From Deltaproteobacteria bacterium (GTDB taxonomy: Bacteria > Desulfobacterota > JAENJC01): a DNA stretch of 24,513 nucleotides. Below the pieces are notes generated by a model that searched no databases, was not told the origin of the DNA, and saw nothing but the letters and a program-made list of their open reading frames with translations. The stretch is taken from positions 1 through 24,513 of the forward strand of contig JAENJC010000044.1 in NCBI GenBank assembly GCA_016844545.1, in the 5' to 3' direction. Below are positions 1-6,528 of this stretch, piece after piece. The translations under genes were made by a program, and so were the position numbers. The first letter of the stretch is position 1; each line of letters begins with the position of its first letter.

Positions 1-204
1 CCTCCTGACCACATCAAGGATTGTCCCCCTGTTCTCATGGGATGCGGTAATGTCAAGGAAGCAGAGCTCATCTGCCCCCTCTTTATCATAGACCCTCGCC
101 ACCTCCACAGGGTCACCTGCGTCCCGGAGTTCCAGAAACTTAGTACCTTTTACTACCCTTCCGTCCTTTACGTCAAGACATGGGATGATTCGTTTTGCAA
201 GCAT
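1..204 (-). CDS. hisF: Imidazole glycerol phosphate synthase cyclase subunit HisF, 5' part only (cut by window edge)
   Basis: Only the first 68 residues are visible; the 3' end lies outside the window. HisF is the cyclase half of imidazole glycerol phosphate synthase. It uses ammonia delivered by HisH to convert PRFAR into IGP and AICAR in cytoplasmic histidine synthesis. The N-terminus MLAKRIIPCLDVKDGRVVKG is the family signature, with the first catalytic aspartate at D11, followed by GADELCFLDITAS, the second beta/alpha unit of the barrel. The ATG follows the hisA TAG stop with no gap, so translation is very likely coupled. The second catalytic Asp is beyond the edge and cannot be checked. 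Confidence 0.95.
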   Translation of the reverse strand, partial: MLAKRIIPCLDVKDGRVVKGTKFLELRDAGDPVEVARVYDKEGADELCFLDITASHENRGTILDVVRR

Positions 205-927
205 CTACTTCGCTACCTTTATCGCCTCAGTAAGATTGAGGCCTCCAGTATATATCGCCTTTCCAGTTATCACTCCAACGACACCAACAGACTCCAGCTC
301 TTTGAGCCTCTTTATGTCTTCAATGTTTGAAACACCACCAGATGCAATTATTGGGATTTTTACAGACTGGGCCAGGGCTTTAATTCCTTCTATATTTGGC
401 CCCTTGAGCATCCCGTCCCTGCTTATATCCGTATAGATTATCCCTGCAACACCTGCATCCTCAAGCTCTTTGGCTAATTCTATCGCAGCCTTATTTGTCA
501 GCTCCTCCCACCCCTTTATGGCAACCTTCCCATCGCGGGCGTCTATCCCGACCAATATCTGACCGTGATGCTGTTCACATACATCCCTGACAAACCAGGT
601 TTTTTCAAGGGCAGTGGTACCAAGGATGATCCTTGATGCTCCCATGGCAAGATAAAGGTTGATGGCCTCTATATCCCTTATCCCGCCTCCCACCTGAAAG
701 GGTATGGTGATGGCATCTGCTATGGCCTCAATAGCAACGCTATTCTTAGGCTCTCCTGCAAAAGCCCCGTCAAGGTCCACAAGGTGTAGAATTTCTGCCC
801 CCATGCTCTGCCACTTCTTTGCCACCTCGACCGGGTTTGTTGAGTATACAGTCTCCTGGTCCATCTTGCCCTGAACGAGCCTAACGCACTTGCCGCCCTT
901 GATGTCTATTGCAGGTATGACTAACAT
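205..927 (-). CDS. hisA: ProFAR isomerase HisA
   Basis: A 240-residue (beta/alpha)8-barrel isomerase that opens the ribose of ProFAR to give PRFAR, the HisF/HisH substrate. The start MLVIPAIDIKGGKCVRLVQG carries catalytic Asp8, and the second catalytic Asp is D129 in LVGIDARDGK. The phosphate-binding loops are GGGIRD (about 80-85) and ASGGVSN. Length is normal for the family. A GGAGGAGGG ribosome binding site stands two bases before the ATG. It lies between hisH (15-base gap) and hisF (no gap) in the standard H-A-F order, so it is part of one polycistronic message. Nothing suggests the bifunctional PriA type, because a full set of his genes surrounds it. Confidence 0.97.
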   Translation of the reverse strand: MLVIPAIDIKGGKCVRLVQGKMDQETVYSTNPVEVAKKWQSMGAEILHLVDLDGAFAGEPKNSVAIEAIADAITIPFQVGGGIRDIEAINLYLAMGASRIILGTTALEKTWFVRDVCEQHHGQILVGIDARDGKVAIKGWEELTNKAAIELAKELEDAGVAGIIYTDISRDGMLKGPNIEGIKALAQSVKIPIIASGGVSNIEDIKRLKELESVGVVGVITGKAIYTGGLNLTEAIKVAK

Positions 928-942
928 AACCCTCCTCCTTCG

Positions 943-1572
943 CTAACCTGTAATATCTCCGAAATTTTTAAGTATCCGAAGCCCCTTCTCCTGGCTCTTC
1001 TCCGGGTGAAACTGGGTTGCAAACAGATTGTCCTTCCAGATGCTCGATGCGAATTCAACCCCATAAGCGGTTGTCGTGGCTACAACCTTTTCATCTTCAG
1101 GCACGACATAATACGAATGAACAAAATAGAAGTAGGCGCCTTCATCTATACCTTCCAGAGCAGGTGGCCTTTTCTTGACAGCCACAGTATTCCAGCCCAC
1201 GTGGGGAACCTTTAAGGCTGAGGGCTGAGGGCTGAGGGCGGAGAAATCAAATCTAACCACTCTGCCCTTGATTATATCAAGCCCCTTGTGTATCCCAAAC
1301 TCTTCACTCTCCGTAAACAGGAGCTGAAGCCCAAGACAAATTCCAAGGAAAGGTCTGCCGCTATTTATGACCTTTGGGACAATATCCAGCAACCCCTTTT
1401 CTTCCAGGTTCCTCATGCAGTCGAGAAAGGCGCCTACCCCTGGAAGCACAACGTGAGATGCGCCCATTATGGTTTCTGGATCCGAGGTGACAACGGCGTT
1501 GTGCCCGACCTTTTCAAAACCCTTCTGCACACTCCGCAGATTTCCCATTCCGTAATCTATGATGGCTATCAA
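943..1572 (-). CDS. hisH: Imidazole glycerol phosphate synthase glutaminase subunit HisH, with a repeat-derived insertion
   Basis: A class I glutamine amidotransferase of 209 residues that supplies ammonia to HisF. The catalytic triad is visible: C79 in FLGICLG, and H189 and E191 in QFHPEKS. The oxyanion loop LPGVGAF is at 43-49. The start codon is TTG; its last two bases are shared with the hisB TGA stop, and the protein begins MIAIIDYGMGN exactly as the family does. Residues 111-120 (SALSPQPSAL) are encoded by four tandem GGCTGAG heptamers on the plus strand and sit between the RFDF strand and the conserved KVPHVGWN. I read them as an in-frame repeat insertion tolerated in a surface loop. 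Everything else looks intact, so the enzyme is probably active. Confidence 0.95.
   Translation of the reverse strand: MIAIIDYGMGNLRSVQKGFEKVGHNAVVTSDPETIMGASHVVLPGVGAFLDCMRNLEEKGLLDIVPKVINSGRPFLGICLGLQLLFTESEEFGIHKGLDIIKGRVVRFDFSALSPQPSALKVPHVGWNTVAVKKRPPALEGIDEGAYFYFVHSYYVVPEDEKVVATTTAYGVEFASSIWKDNLFATQFHPEKSQEKGLRILKNFGDITG
1216..1243. repeat. Tandem GGCTGAG heptamer repeat inside hisH
   Basis: Four head-to-tail heptamers, GGCTGAG three times then GGCGGAG. They are read in frame in hisH and produce the residues SALSPQPSAL on the other strand. Short heptamer arrays of this kind usually sit in intergenic DNA. Here the array lies in coding sequence, and its edges keep the reading frame. Confidence 0.85.
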
Positions 1573-2105
1573 ATCTTTCCCTTCGTTGAAAGTACCCCAG
1601 TTACTCTTTTATCTATCATTGTTGCGGCATCAAGCGCCTTGGCAAGGGCCTTGAAAATGGCCTCTATGATGTGGTGGGTATTGAAGGCCTTAAGGAACTC
1701 CTCCACCAGCTCAGTATCGAAGTCACCAACTTTTGCCCGCTCTATTTTAGCATTGAACACAAGATGTGGCCTCCCGCCTATGTCAATAGCAACAGAGACC
1801 AGGGCCTCATCCATTGGGACAAGGGCGTTCCCGTATCTGACAATCCCTTTATACCCATCCAGGGCAATCTTGAATGCCTGGCCAAGGCATATCCCTATAT
1901 CCTCAACGCTGTGGTGGAAGTCTACCTCCGTGTCACCGGTAGCTGAGACCTTGAGGTCAAAGAAGCCATGTCTTGCAATATGGGTGAGCATGTGATCAAA
2001 GAACGGTATCCCCGTTGATATGTCATGTTCCCCTGAGCCGTCAATTACAAGCTCAAGCTCCACACCTGTCTCCAGGGTCTTCCTCTCAATCTTTGCCTTT
2101 CTCAT
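1569..2105 (-). CDS. hisB: Imidazoleglycerol-phosphate dehydratase HisB (monofunctional)
   Basis: A 178-residue manganese-dependent dehydratase that converts IGP to imidazole acetol phosphate. It shows the two-fold repeated metal-binding motifs of the family: FDHMLTH and FHHSVED in the first half, and NTHHIIEAIFKA in the second. The C-terminal VTGVLSTKG signature is also present. There is no N-terminal phosphatase domain, so this is not the enterobacterial bifunctional form. A GGAGG ribosome binding site lies four bases before the ATG. Its TGA overlaps the TTG of hisH. The upstream gap to the MEMO1-family gene is only 38 bases, so it is probably co-transcribed with that gene and not separately promoted. 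Confidence 0.96.
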   Translation of the reverse strand: MRKAKIERKTLETGVELELVIDGSGEHDISTGIPFFDHMLTHIARHGFFDLKVSATGDTEVDFHHSVEDIGICLGQAFKIALDGYKGIVRYGNALVPMDEALVSVAIDIGGRPHLVFNAKIERAKVGDFDTELVEEFLKAFNTHHIIEAIFKALAKALDAATMIDKRVTGVLSTKGKI

Positions 2106-2143
2106 AGAACCTCCAATTTGGTAAGGGATAGCATACTATGCCC

Positions 2144-2944
2144 CTATTTCACAATCATTCCCGCATACCCCACCACCTGCTCGTAATCCCCGCTTGTCTC
2201 CCCTGATGTGGCATAATCAACAAGTTCGGCTTTCTTGGCCCCAAGTTCCTTGCAGGCTATGAGCATGATGGTTGCCGGGATCACGCCGCACATCGTTATC
2301 CTGTTTTCTCTCACCGTTTTAAACAACCCATCAGGGTCTAAGGCCAGCACCCTGTCAATCGCCTTTTTGTCCTTTTCCCTTGCTGATTTATCCGATTCAT
2401 AGTGGGTCATATCCGATGATGCAACTATCAGGACAGGCTCTTTAAATCCCTTCACTGCCCTGGCAATGGCATGACCGATATCCTGGCATATCGCATAGTC
2501 CATACTCATCATGGCTATCGGAACGATTCTTAATTCCTTCCTGAAGTGCTGGAGAAAAGGGATCTGAACTTCAAGGGAGTGTTCGTTAAGGTGAGCAAGA
2601 TGGTCGTCTTTTAGGTATTTAGAATTCTCTACTATTGCCCCTGCAAGGTCGGAATTAATCTCTATATTTCCGTTCGGCATCTGCCATGTACCCGAAGTCA
2701 TAACCGCCTCAGGCTCACCAAGGCCTGTATGATTCGGGCCGATGATGATTACATCCTTTGGTATGTTAATCCTGGAATATACGCCACCGGCGACCTTTCC
2801 AGAATATATGTAACCTGCATGGGGAGATATAACGCCAATGGCAATCTCCCTCTTGACCTCTTTTGTGTATGAACTGACCTCTTTTTCAAGGATGGATGGA
2901 TTTGCTGGATAGAACTGACCGGCAACTGCGGGGCTTCTGACCAT
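2144..2944 (-). CDS. MEMO1 family protein (AmmeMemoRadiSam system protein B)
   Basis: A 266-residue member of the MEMO1 family, which is related to class III extradiol dioxygenases. In bacteria it is often found near AMMECR1-like and radical SAM proteins as the AmmeMemoRadiSam group of uncertain function. Family landmarks are RSPAVAGQFYPA at the N-terminus, SPHAGYIYSG with metal-ligand-type H42, IIGPNHTG, HSLEVQIPFLQ and ASSDMTHYE. I chose the ATG at 2944: an AGAGG stands six bases before it, whereas the TTG one codon upstream is too close to that site. Neither the AMMECR1 nor the radical SAM partner is in the window. The gene sits between pycB and hisB and is probably part of their transcript, which says little about its role. 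Confidence 0.9.
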   Translation of the reverse strand: MVRSPAVAGQFYPANPSILEKEVSSYTKEVKREIAIGVISPHAGYIYSGKVAGGVYSRINIPKDVIIIGPNHTGLGEPEAVMTSGTWQMPNGNIEINSDLAGAIVENSKYLKDDHLAHLNEHSLEVQIPFLQHFRKELRIVPIAMMSMDYAICQDIGHAIARAVKGFKEPVLIVASSDMTHYESDKSAREKDKKAIDRVLALDPDGLFKTVRENRITMCGVIPATIMLIACKELGAKKAELVDYATSGETSGDYEQVVGYAGMIVK

Positions 2945-2985
2945 CAACTACCTCTTTTTAGTGACCACTGGCTGAAGGCTTATGA

Positions 2986-4842
2986 TCATTCGATTTCTAT
3001 CAGTGTCTCGTCAGGGTTTACGCTGTCGCCCTCTTTGACGTATATGTTCTTAACTAAACCGTCAATAGGGGTATGCACCTCATTTTCCATCTTCATAGCC
3101 TCAACAATGAGTACCGTGTCACCTGCGCTTACCCTGTCACCCTCTGAAACCTTGACCTTGACCACCCTTCCCGGCATTGCCGTTGTCACATCACCCTTCT
3201 TCCTTGCCTTTGGCCTTGATGAATGGACGCTGGTCTTTGCCTCTATGGCCCCTGCCTGGCTTGGCACGACCTCCACAAGGGATTCTATCATGACCTCTTC
3301 GAGCTTGCCATCTACCTTTAAAAAGAAGGGCCTTATACCTTCGGACTTGTGTCCAGTGCCTGCAACCTTAATATGGTAAGTCTCGCCGTGGACAGTTATC
3401 TTGAATTCACTCGGAGCCAGGTGCTGGGCCGATCTTGGCTCTTCAGCCTTCTCTTCAACTTCAACTCCAAGCGATTCCGGCTTCAGCTTCCCTGTTTCCC
3501 TTTCCTCGAAAAATTCCAAAGCTATGCTTGGAAAAAGTGCATACGAAAGGACGTCCTCAATCCCTTTCCCTTTTCCGCCCAATTCCCGCGTCAACTTTTC
3601 AAGCTCAGGTTCCAGCAGGTCTGCCGGTCTGCATGTAATGAACTCCTCTTCCCCGATGGCCTTCTTTCTGACGGCCTCATCAATCGGAGCCGCAGGTTTA
3701 CCATAAAGCCCCTTGAGATAGTTCCTGGTCTCACTGGTTATTACCTTGTATCTCTCGCCGGTAAGGACGTTCAAGGTGGCCTGGGTGCCTACTATCTGGG
3801 ACGTTGGTGTAACAAGAGGAGGGTATCCAAAGTCCTTCCTGACCCTCGGCACCTCATCGAGGACCTCCTTCATCCTATCTAATGCACCCTGCTCCTTAAG
3901 TTGAGATGCAAGGTTCGATATCATCCCCCCGGGTATCTGGGAGATCAGGACATCGGTGTTTATCCCTGTATACTCGCTCTCAAATTTTTTGTACTTCTTC
4001 TTTATCTGCCTGAAATATTCCGCTATCTCGGAAAGGGCCTTAAGGTCTAACCCGGTATCGTATGGTGTCCCTGCCAGCGCCGCAACCATTGGCTCTGTCG
4101 GCGGTTGGGACGTGCCGGAACCAACTGGAGAGATTGCTGTATCTATTATGTCGCAACCTGCCTCAACTGCCTTTAGATAGGTCATTGACCCCATCCCGCT
4201 GGTCTCGTGGGTATGCAGGTGAATCGGTATCTGTACCTTTTCCTTCATCTTCAAAACAAGGTCAAAGGCGTCCATGGGTGCAAGCAGCCCTGCCATGTCC
4301 TTTATACATATCGTGTCGCACCCCAAGGCTGCCAGCTTTACAGCCATCTCCACAAAGCCTTCGTTGCTGTGAACAGGAGAGGTAGTATAGCAGACAGTCC
4401 CTTCTGCAACAGCGCCATGTTTCTTAACGGTCTTTATCGCCATCTCCATGTTGCGGATGTCGTTTAAGGCGTCAAATATCCTGAATACGTCCATCCCGTT
4501 ATCAACAGATTTTTCTATGAACTTCTTCAGGACATCGTCTGAATAATGCCTGTATCCGAGGATATTCTGACCTCTCAATAGCATCTGAAGCCTGGTATTT
4601 TTTATGACTTTTTTCAGACTCCTGAGCCTCTCCCAGGGGTCCTCCTTCAGGAACCTGAGACATGTGTCGAATGTCGCGCCACCCCATACCTCAAGAGACC
4701 AATAACCGATCTGGTCAAGCCTTTCAGCTATAGGGAGCATATCCTCTGTCCTCATCCTGGTTGCAAGGAGGGACTGATGGGCGTCCCTTAACGAGGTATC
4801 TGTGATCATCACCTTCTTTTTCATGTTGGTCTTCTTTGGCAT
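2986..4842 (-). CDS. pycB: Pyruvate carboxylase subunit B (carboxyltransferase plus biotin carrier domain)
   Basis: A 618-residue protein with an N-terminal carboxyltransferase barrel (ITDTSLRDAHQSLLATRMR at about 13-31, KDMAGLLAP, metal-binding HLHTHET), a conserved central PYC/OADA region, and a C-terminal biotinyl domain. The biotin-accepting lysine is in EAMKMENEV, about K584. With the adjacent biotin carboxylase it should form two-subunit pyruvate carboxylase, making oxaloacetate from pyruvate and bicarbonate. The alternative is the alpha subunit of a sodium-pumping oxaloacetate decarboxylase, but no membrane subunit is nearby and pycA is. Two ATG codons stand in tandem; I chose the second (4842) because GAGG is five bases from it and only two from the first (4845). 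Confidence 0.9.
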   Translation of the reverse strand: MPKKTNMKKKVMITDTSLRDAHQSLLATRMRTEDMLPIAERLDQIGYWSLEVWGGATFDTCLRFLKEDPWERLRSLKKVIKNTRLQMLLRGQNILGYRHYSDDVLKKFIEKSVDNGMDVFRIFDALNDIRNMEMAIKTVKKHGAVAEGTVCYTTSPVHSNEGFVEMAVKLAALGCDTICIKDMAGLLAPMDAFDLVLKMKEKVQIPIHLHTHETSGMGSMTYLKAVEAGCDIIDTAISPVGSGTSQPPTEPMVAALAGTPYDTGLDLKALSEIAEYFRQIKKKYKKFESEYTGINTDVLISQIPGGMISNLASQLKEQGALDRMKEVLDEVPRVRKDFGYPPLVTPTSQIVGTQATLNVLTGERYKVITSETRNYLKGLYGKPAAPIDEAVRKKAIGEEEFITCRPADLLEPELEKLTRELGGKGKGIEDVLSYALFPSIALEFFEERETGKLKPESLGVEVEEKAEEPRSAQHLAPSEFKITVHGETYHIKVAGTGHKSEGIRPFFLKVDGKLEEVMIESLVEVVPSQAGAIEAKTSVHSSRPKARKKGDVTTAMPGRVVKVKVSEGDRVSAGDTVLIVEAMKMENEVHTPIDGLVKNIYVKEGDSVNPDETLIEIE

Positions 4843-4856
4843 CATAACCTCGTTAC

Positions 4857-4917
4857 TGTAGGGGCAATCTCATGTGATTTCCCAAATTCAGGGCGGCCAC
4901 ATGGGGCCGCCCCTACA
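4857..4917. repeat. Palindromic intergenic repeat between pycA and pycB
   Basis: The outer arms TGTAGGGGC (4857-4865) and GCCCCTACA (4909-4917) are perfect inverted repeats. A second, inner hairpin pairs GGGCGGCC (4891-4898) with GGCCGCCC (4905-4912) around a six-base loop. This looks like one of the dispersed GC-rich palindromes seen in many environmental bacterial genomes. It fills nearly all of the 80-base gap between the two subunits, and in RNA it would form a stable structure just ahead of the pycB ribosome binding site. Confidence 0.75.
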
Positions 4918-4925
4918 ATTATGTT

Positions 4926-6344
4926 TTAAAATCCTTCATGAGCCGCGATTGCTGTTGATATTGCCAGAACCATATCAAGAGGTTCCCTGTAATCATCGTA
5001 CTCTAAAAGCTGGGGGTTCTCATCTATGAACCAGGTATCAAACTCACCTCTTGCAAATTCCTCATTTTCCATGATCTTATGGAGAAAGGGAATGGTAGTA
5101 CGTACCCCCCGGATAACATACTCGCTAAGGCAACGGCGCATTCTTGCAACCGTCTCATCCCAGGTCATCCCTGTGACAGTCAGCTTGGCCAGCATTGAGT
5201 CATAAAAACCGGGTATTACGTAGTCCTTGTAAACCGCCCCGTCAACCCTCACACCTATCCCGCCTGGAGAGTAGTAGGCTGTTATCCTGCCGGAGTTGGG
5301 GAGGAAGTTCCTCTTCGGGTCCTCGGCATTTATCCTGCATTCCATGGCAAAGCCACGGATAGAGACATCCTTCTGCTCTATTCCGAGGGGCCTCCCTGCA
5401 GCTATCTCTATCTGCTTCTTTACTATATCTATCCCTGTGATCGCCTCTGTTACGGTATGTTCCACCTGGATCCGGGTATTCATCTCTATAAAGTAAAAGT
5501 TCCTCTTCCTGTCCATTAGGAACTCTACGGTGCCTGCGTTTGTATAGTTGACAGACTTTGCAGCCTTCACTGCAGCCGTACCAATCCTTTCCCTGAGCTT
5601 CTCGTCCAGTATCAACGATGGGGCTATCTCTATCAGCTTCTGGTGTCTCCGCTGGATGGAGCAGTCCCTCTCCCCAAGGTGTATGGTGCTCCCGAAGTTG
5701 TCGGCAAGGATCTGGAACTCTATGTGATGAGGTCTTTCAACATATTTCTCTATAAAGACCTCGGTAGAACCAAATGCCCCCTTGGCCTCGCTTTTTGCAC
5801 TTGACAAGGCGCTCAGGAGGTCTTTATCGTCCCTTGCTATCCTGAGCCCTCTGCCTCCTCCTCCGCCTGTGGCCTTGACCATCACGGGATACCCTATCTC
5901 GCGGGATATGGAGATGGCCTCTTCATCACTGTTCACGCTCCCGTCACTCCCCGGCAGCACTGGAACCCCGGCCTTTTTAACACTTGCCTTGCCGGCTATC
6001 TTGTCTCCCATGAGGGAGATGGCGTTAGAGCTTGGGCCTATGAAGGTTATGCCGCTCTTTTCACATAGCTCAGGAAGCCTGGCATTTTCAGCAAGAAAGC
6101 CGTAACCAGGATGTATGGCGTCTGCCCCCACCTTGCGGGCAAGGTCAACTATGCGGTGGATGTTGAGATACCCCTCCACTGGGCCTGGTCCGACCATGTA
6201 CGCCTCATTGGCCTTCTTTACATGCATGGCTTCCCTGTCAGCCTCGGAGTATATCCCGACCGTGGGAATACCCAGTTCATTGCACGCCCTTATTATGCGG
6301 GTGGCTATCTCACCCCTGTTTGCTACCAGCAGCTTCTTAAACAT
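4926..6344 (-). CDS. pycA: Pyruvate carboxylase subunit A (biotin carboxylase)
   Basis: A 472-residue ATP-grasp biotin carboxylase that carboxylates the biotin on PycB using bicarbonate and ATP. Visible features are the N-terminal KKLLVANRGEIATRIIRA, the lid HPGYGFLAEN (about 78-87), the glycine-rich ATP loop ATGGGGGRG (158-166) and the catalytic region IEMNTRIQVEHTVTEAITG. It is at least as close to the AccC family, but pairing with pycB indicates pyruvate carboxylase. The frame stays open to a TTG at 6383. I prefer the internal ATG at 6344 because MFKKLLVANRGE is the conserved N-terminus and the upstream TTG overlaps a promoter-like TTGACA. No clear ribosome binding site precedes this ATG. 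See the promoter entry for a possible leaderless message. Confidence 0.9.
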   Translation of the reverse strand: MFKKLLVANRGEIATRIIRACNELGIPTVGIYSEADREAMHVKKANEAYMVGPGPVEGYLNIHRIVDLARKVGADAIHPGYGFLAENARLPELCEKSGITFIGPSSNAISLMGDKIAGKASVKKAGVPVLPGSDGSVNSDEEAISISREIGYPVMVKATGGGGGRGLRIARDDKDLLSALSSAKSEAKGAFGSTEVFIEKYVERPHHIEFQILADNFGSTIHLGERDCSIQRRHQKLIEIAPSLILDEKLRERIGTAAVKAAKSVNYTNAGTVEFLMDRKRNFYFIEMNTRIQVEHTVTEAITGIDIVKKQIEIAAGRPLGIEQKDVSIRGFAMECRINAEDPKRNFLPNSGRITAYYSPGGIGVRVDGAVYKDYVIPGFYDSMLAKLTVTGMTWDETVARMRRCLSEYVIRGVRTTIPFLHKIMENEEFARGEFDTWFIDENPQLLEYDDYREPLDMVLAISTAIAAHEGF

Positions 6345-6353
6345 AGGATGAAT

Positions 6354-6383
6354 AAAATACTGTATATTTCCCTGTAATGTCAA
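6354..6383 (-). promoter_or_regulatory. Putative sigma-70 promoter for pycA, possibly giving a leaderless mRNA
   Basis: On the minus strand TTGACA (6383-6378), an 18-base spacer and TATTTT (6359-6354) form a plausible promoter. The -10 ends only nine bases before the chosen pycA ATG, so transcription would begin within a few bases of the start codon. Across the -10 lies AAATATACAGTATTTTA, which keeps the ATACAGTAT core of the palindromic operator found elsewhere in the window (11 of 17 positions match). The promoter is a reading by eye; the operator resemblance is weak. Confidence 0.45.
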
Positions 6384-6473
6384 GGAGAAAAGGGGGGTTC
6401 GATCTAACGATTATCGATGGGGAGATGCAGAAAGTTTCATAAAGCAGCTAATTAGATAAAATCCGGTAACGGT

Positions 6474-6504
6474 ATAAAAAAGGGCAGGTCAAAGACCTGC
6501 CCTT
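6474..6504 (-). terminator. Intrinsic terminator after cooS
   Basis: A perfect 11-bp stem (6480-6490 with 6494-6504) closed by a three-base loop is followed, on the minus strand, by a run of six T. It begins about 25 bases past the cooS stop. It should end the acsB-cooS transcript and isolate it from pycA downstream. Confidence 0.92.
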
Positions 6505-6528
6505 CTATAGATAATTACTGATTTTGAA

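Noticed and set aside
844..851. GTATACAG in hisA resembling the operator core
   Set aside because: It is inside conserved hisA coding sequence and the flanking bases do not match the palindrome.
1288..1995. Long open frame on the plus strand opposite hisH and hisB
   Set aside because: It is antisense to two conserved his genes and shows no recognisable protein features; a shadow frame.
2131..2141. GCATACTATGC small palindrome between the MEMO1-family gene and hisB
   Set aside because: Eleven bases only, with no promoter around it and no second copy in the window.
2986..4842. Oxaloacetate decarboxylase alpha subunit instead of pyruvate carboxylase subunit B
   Set aside because: No OadB/OadG membrane subunit is near, and a biotin carboxylase gene is directly upstream.
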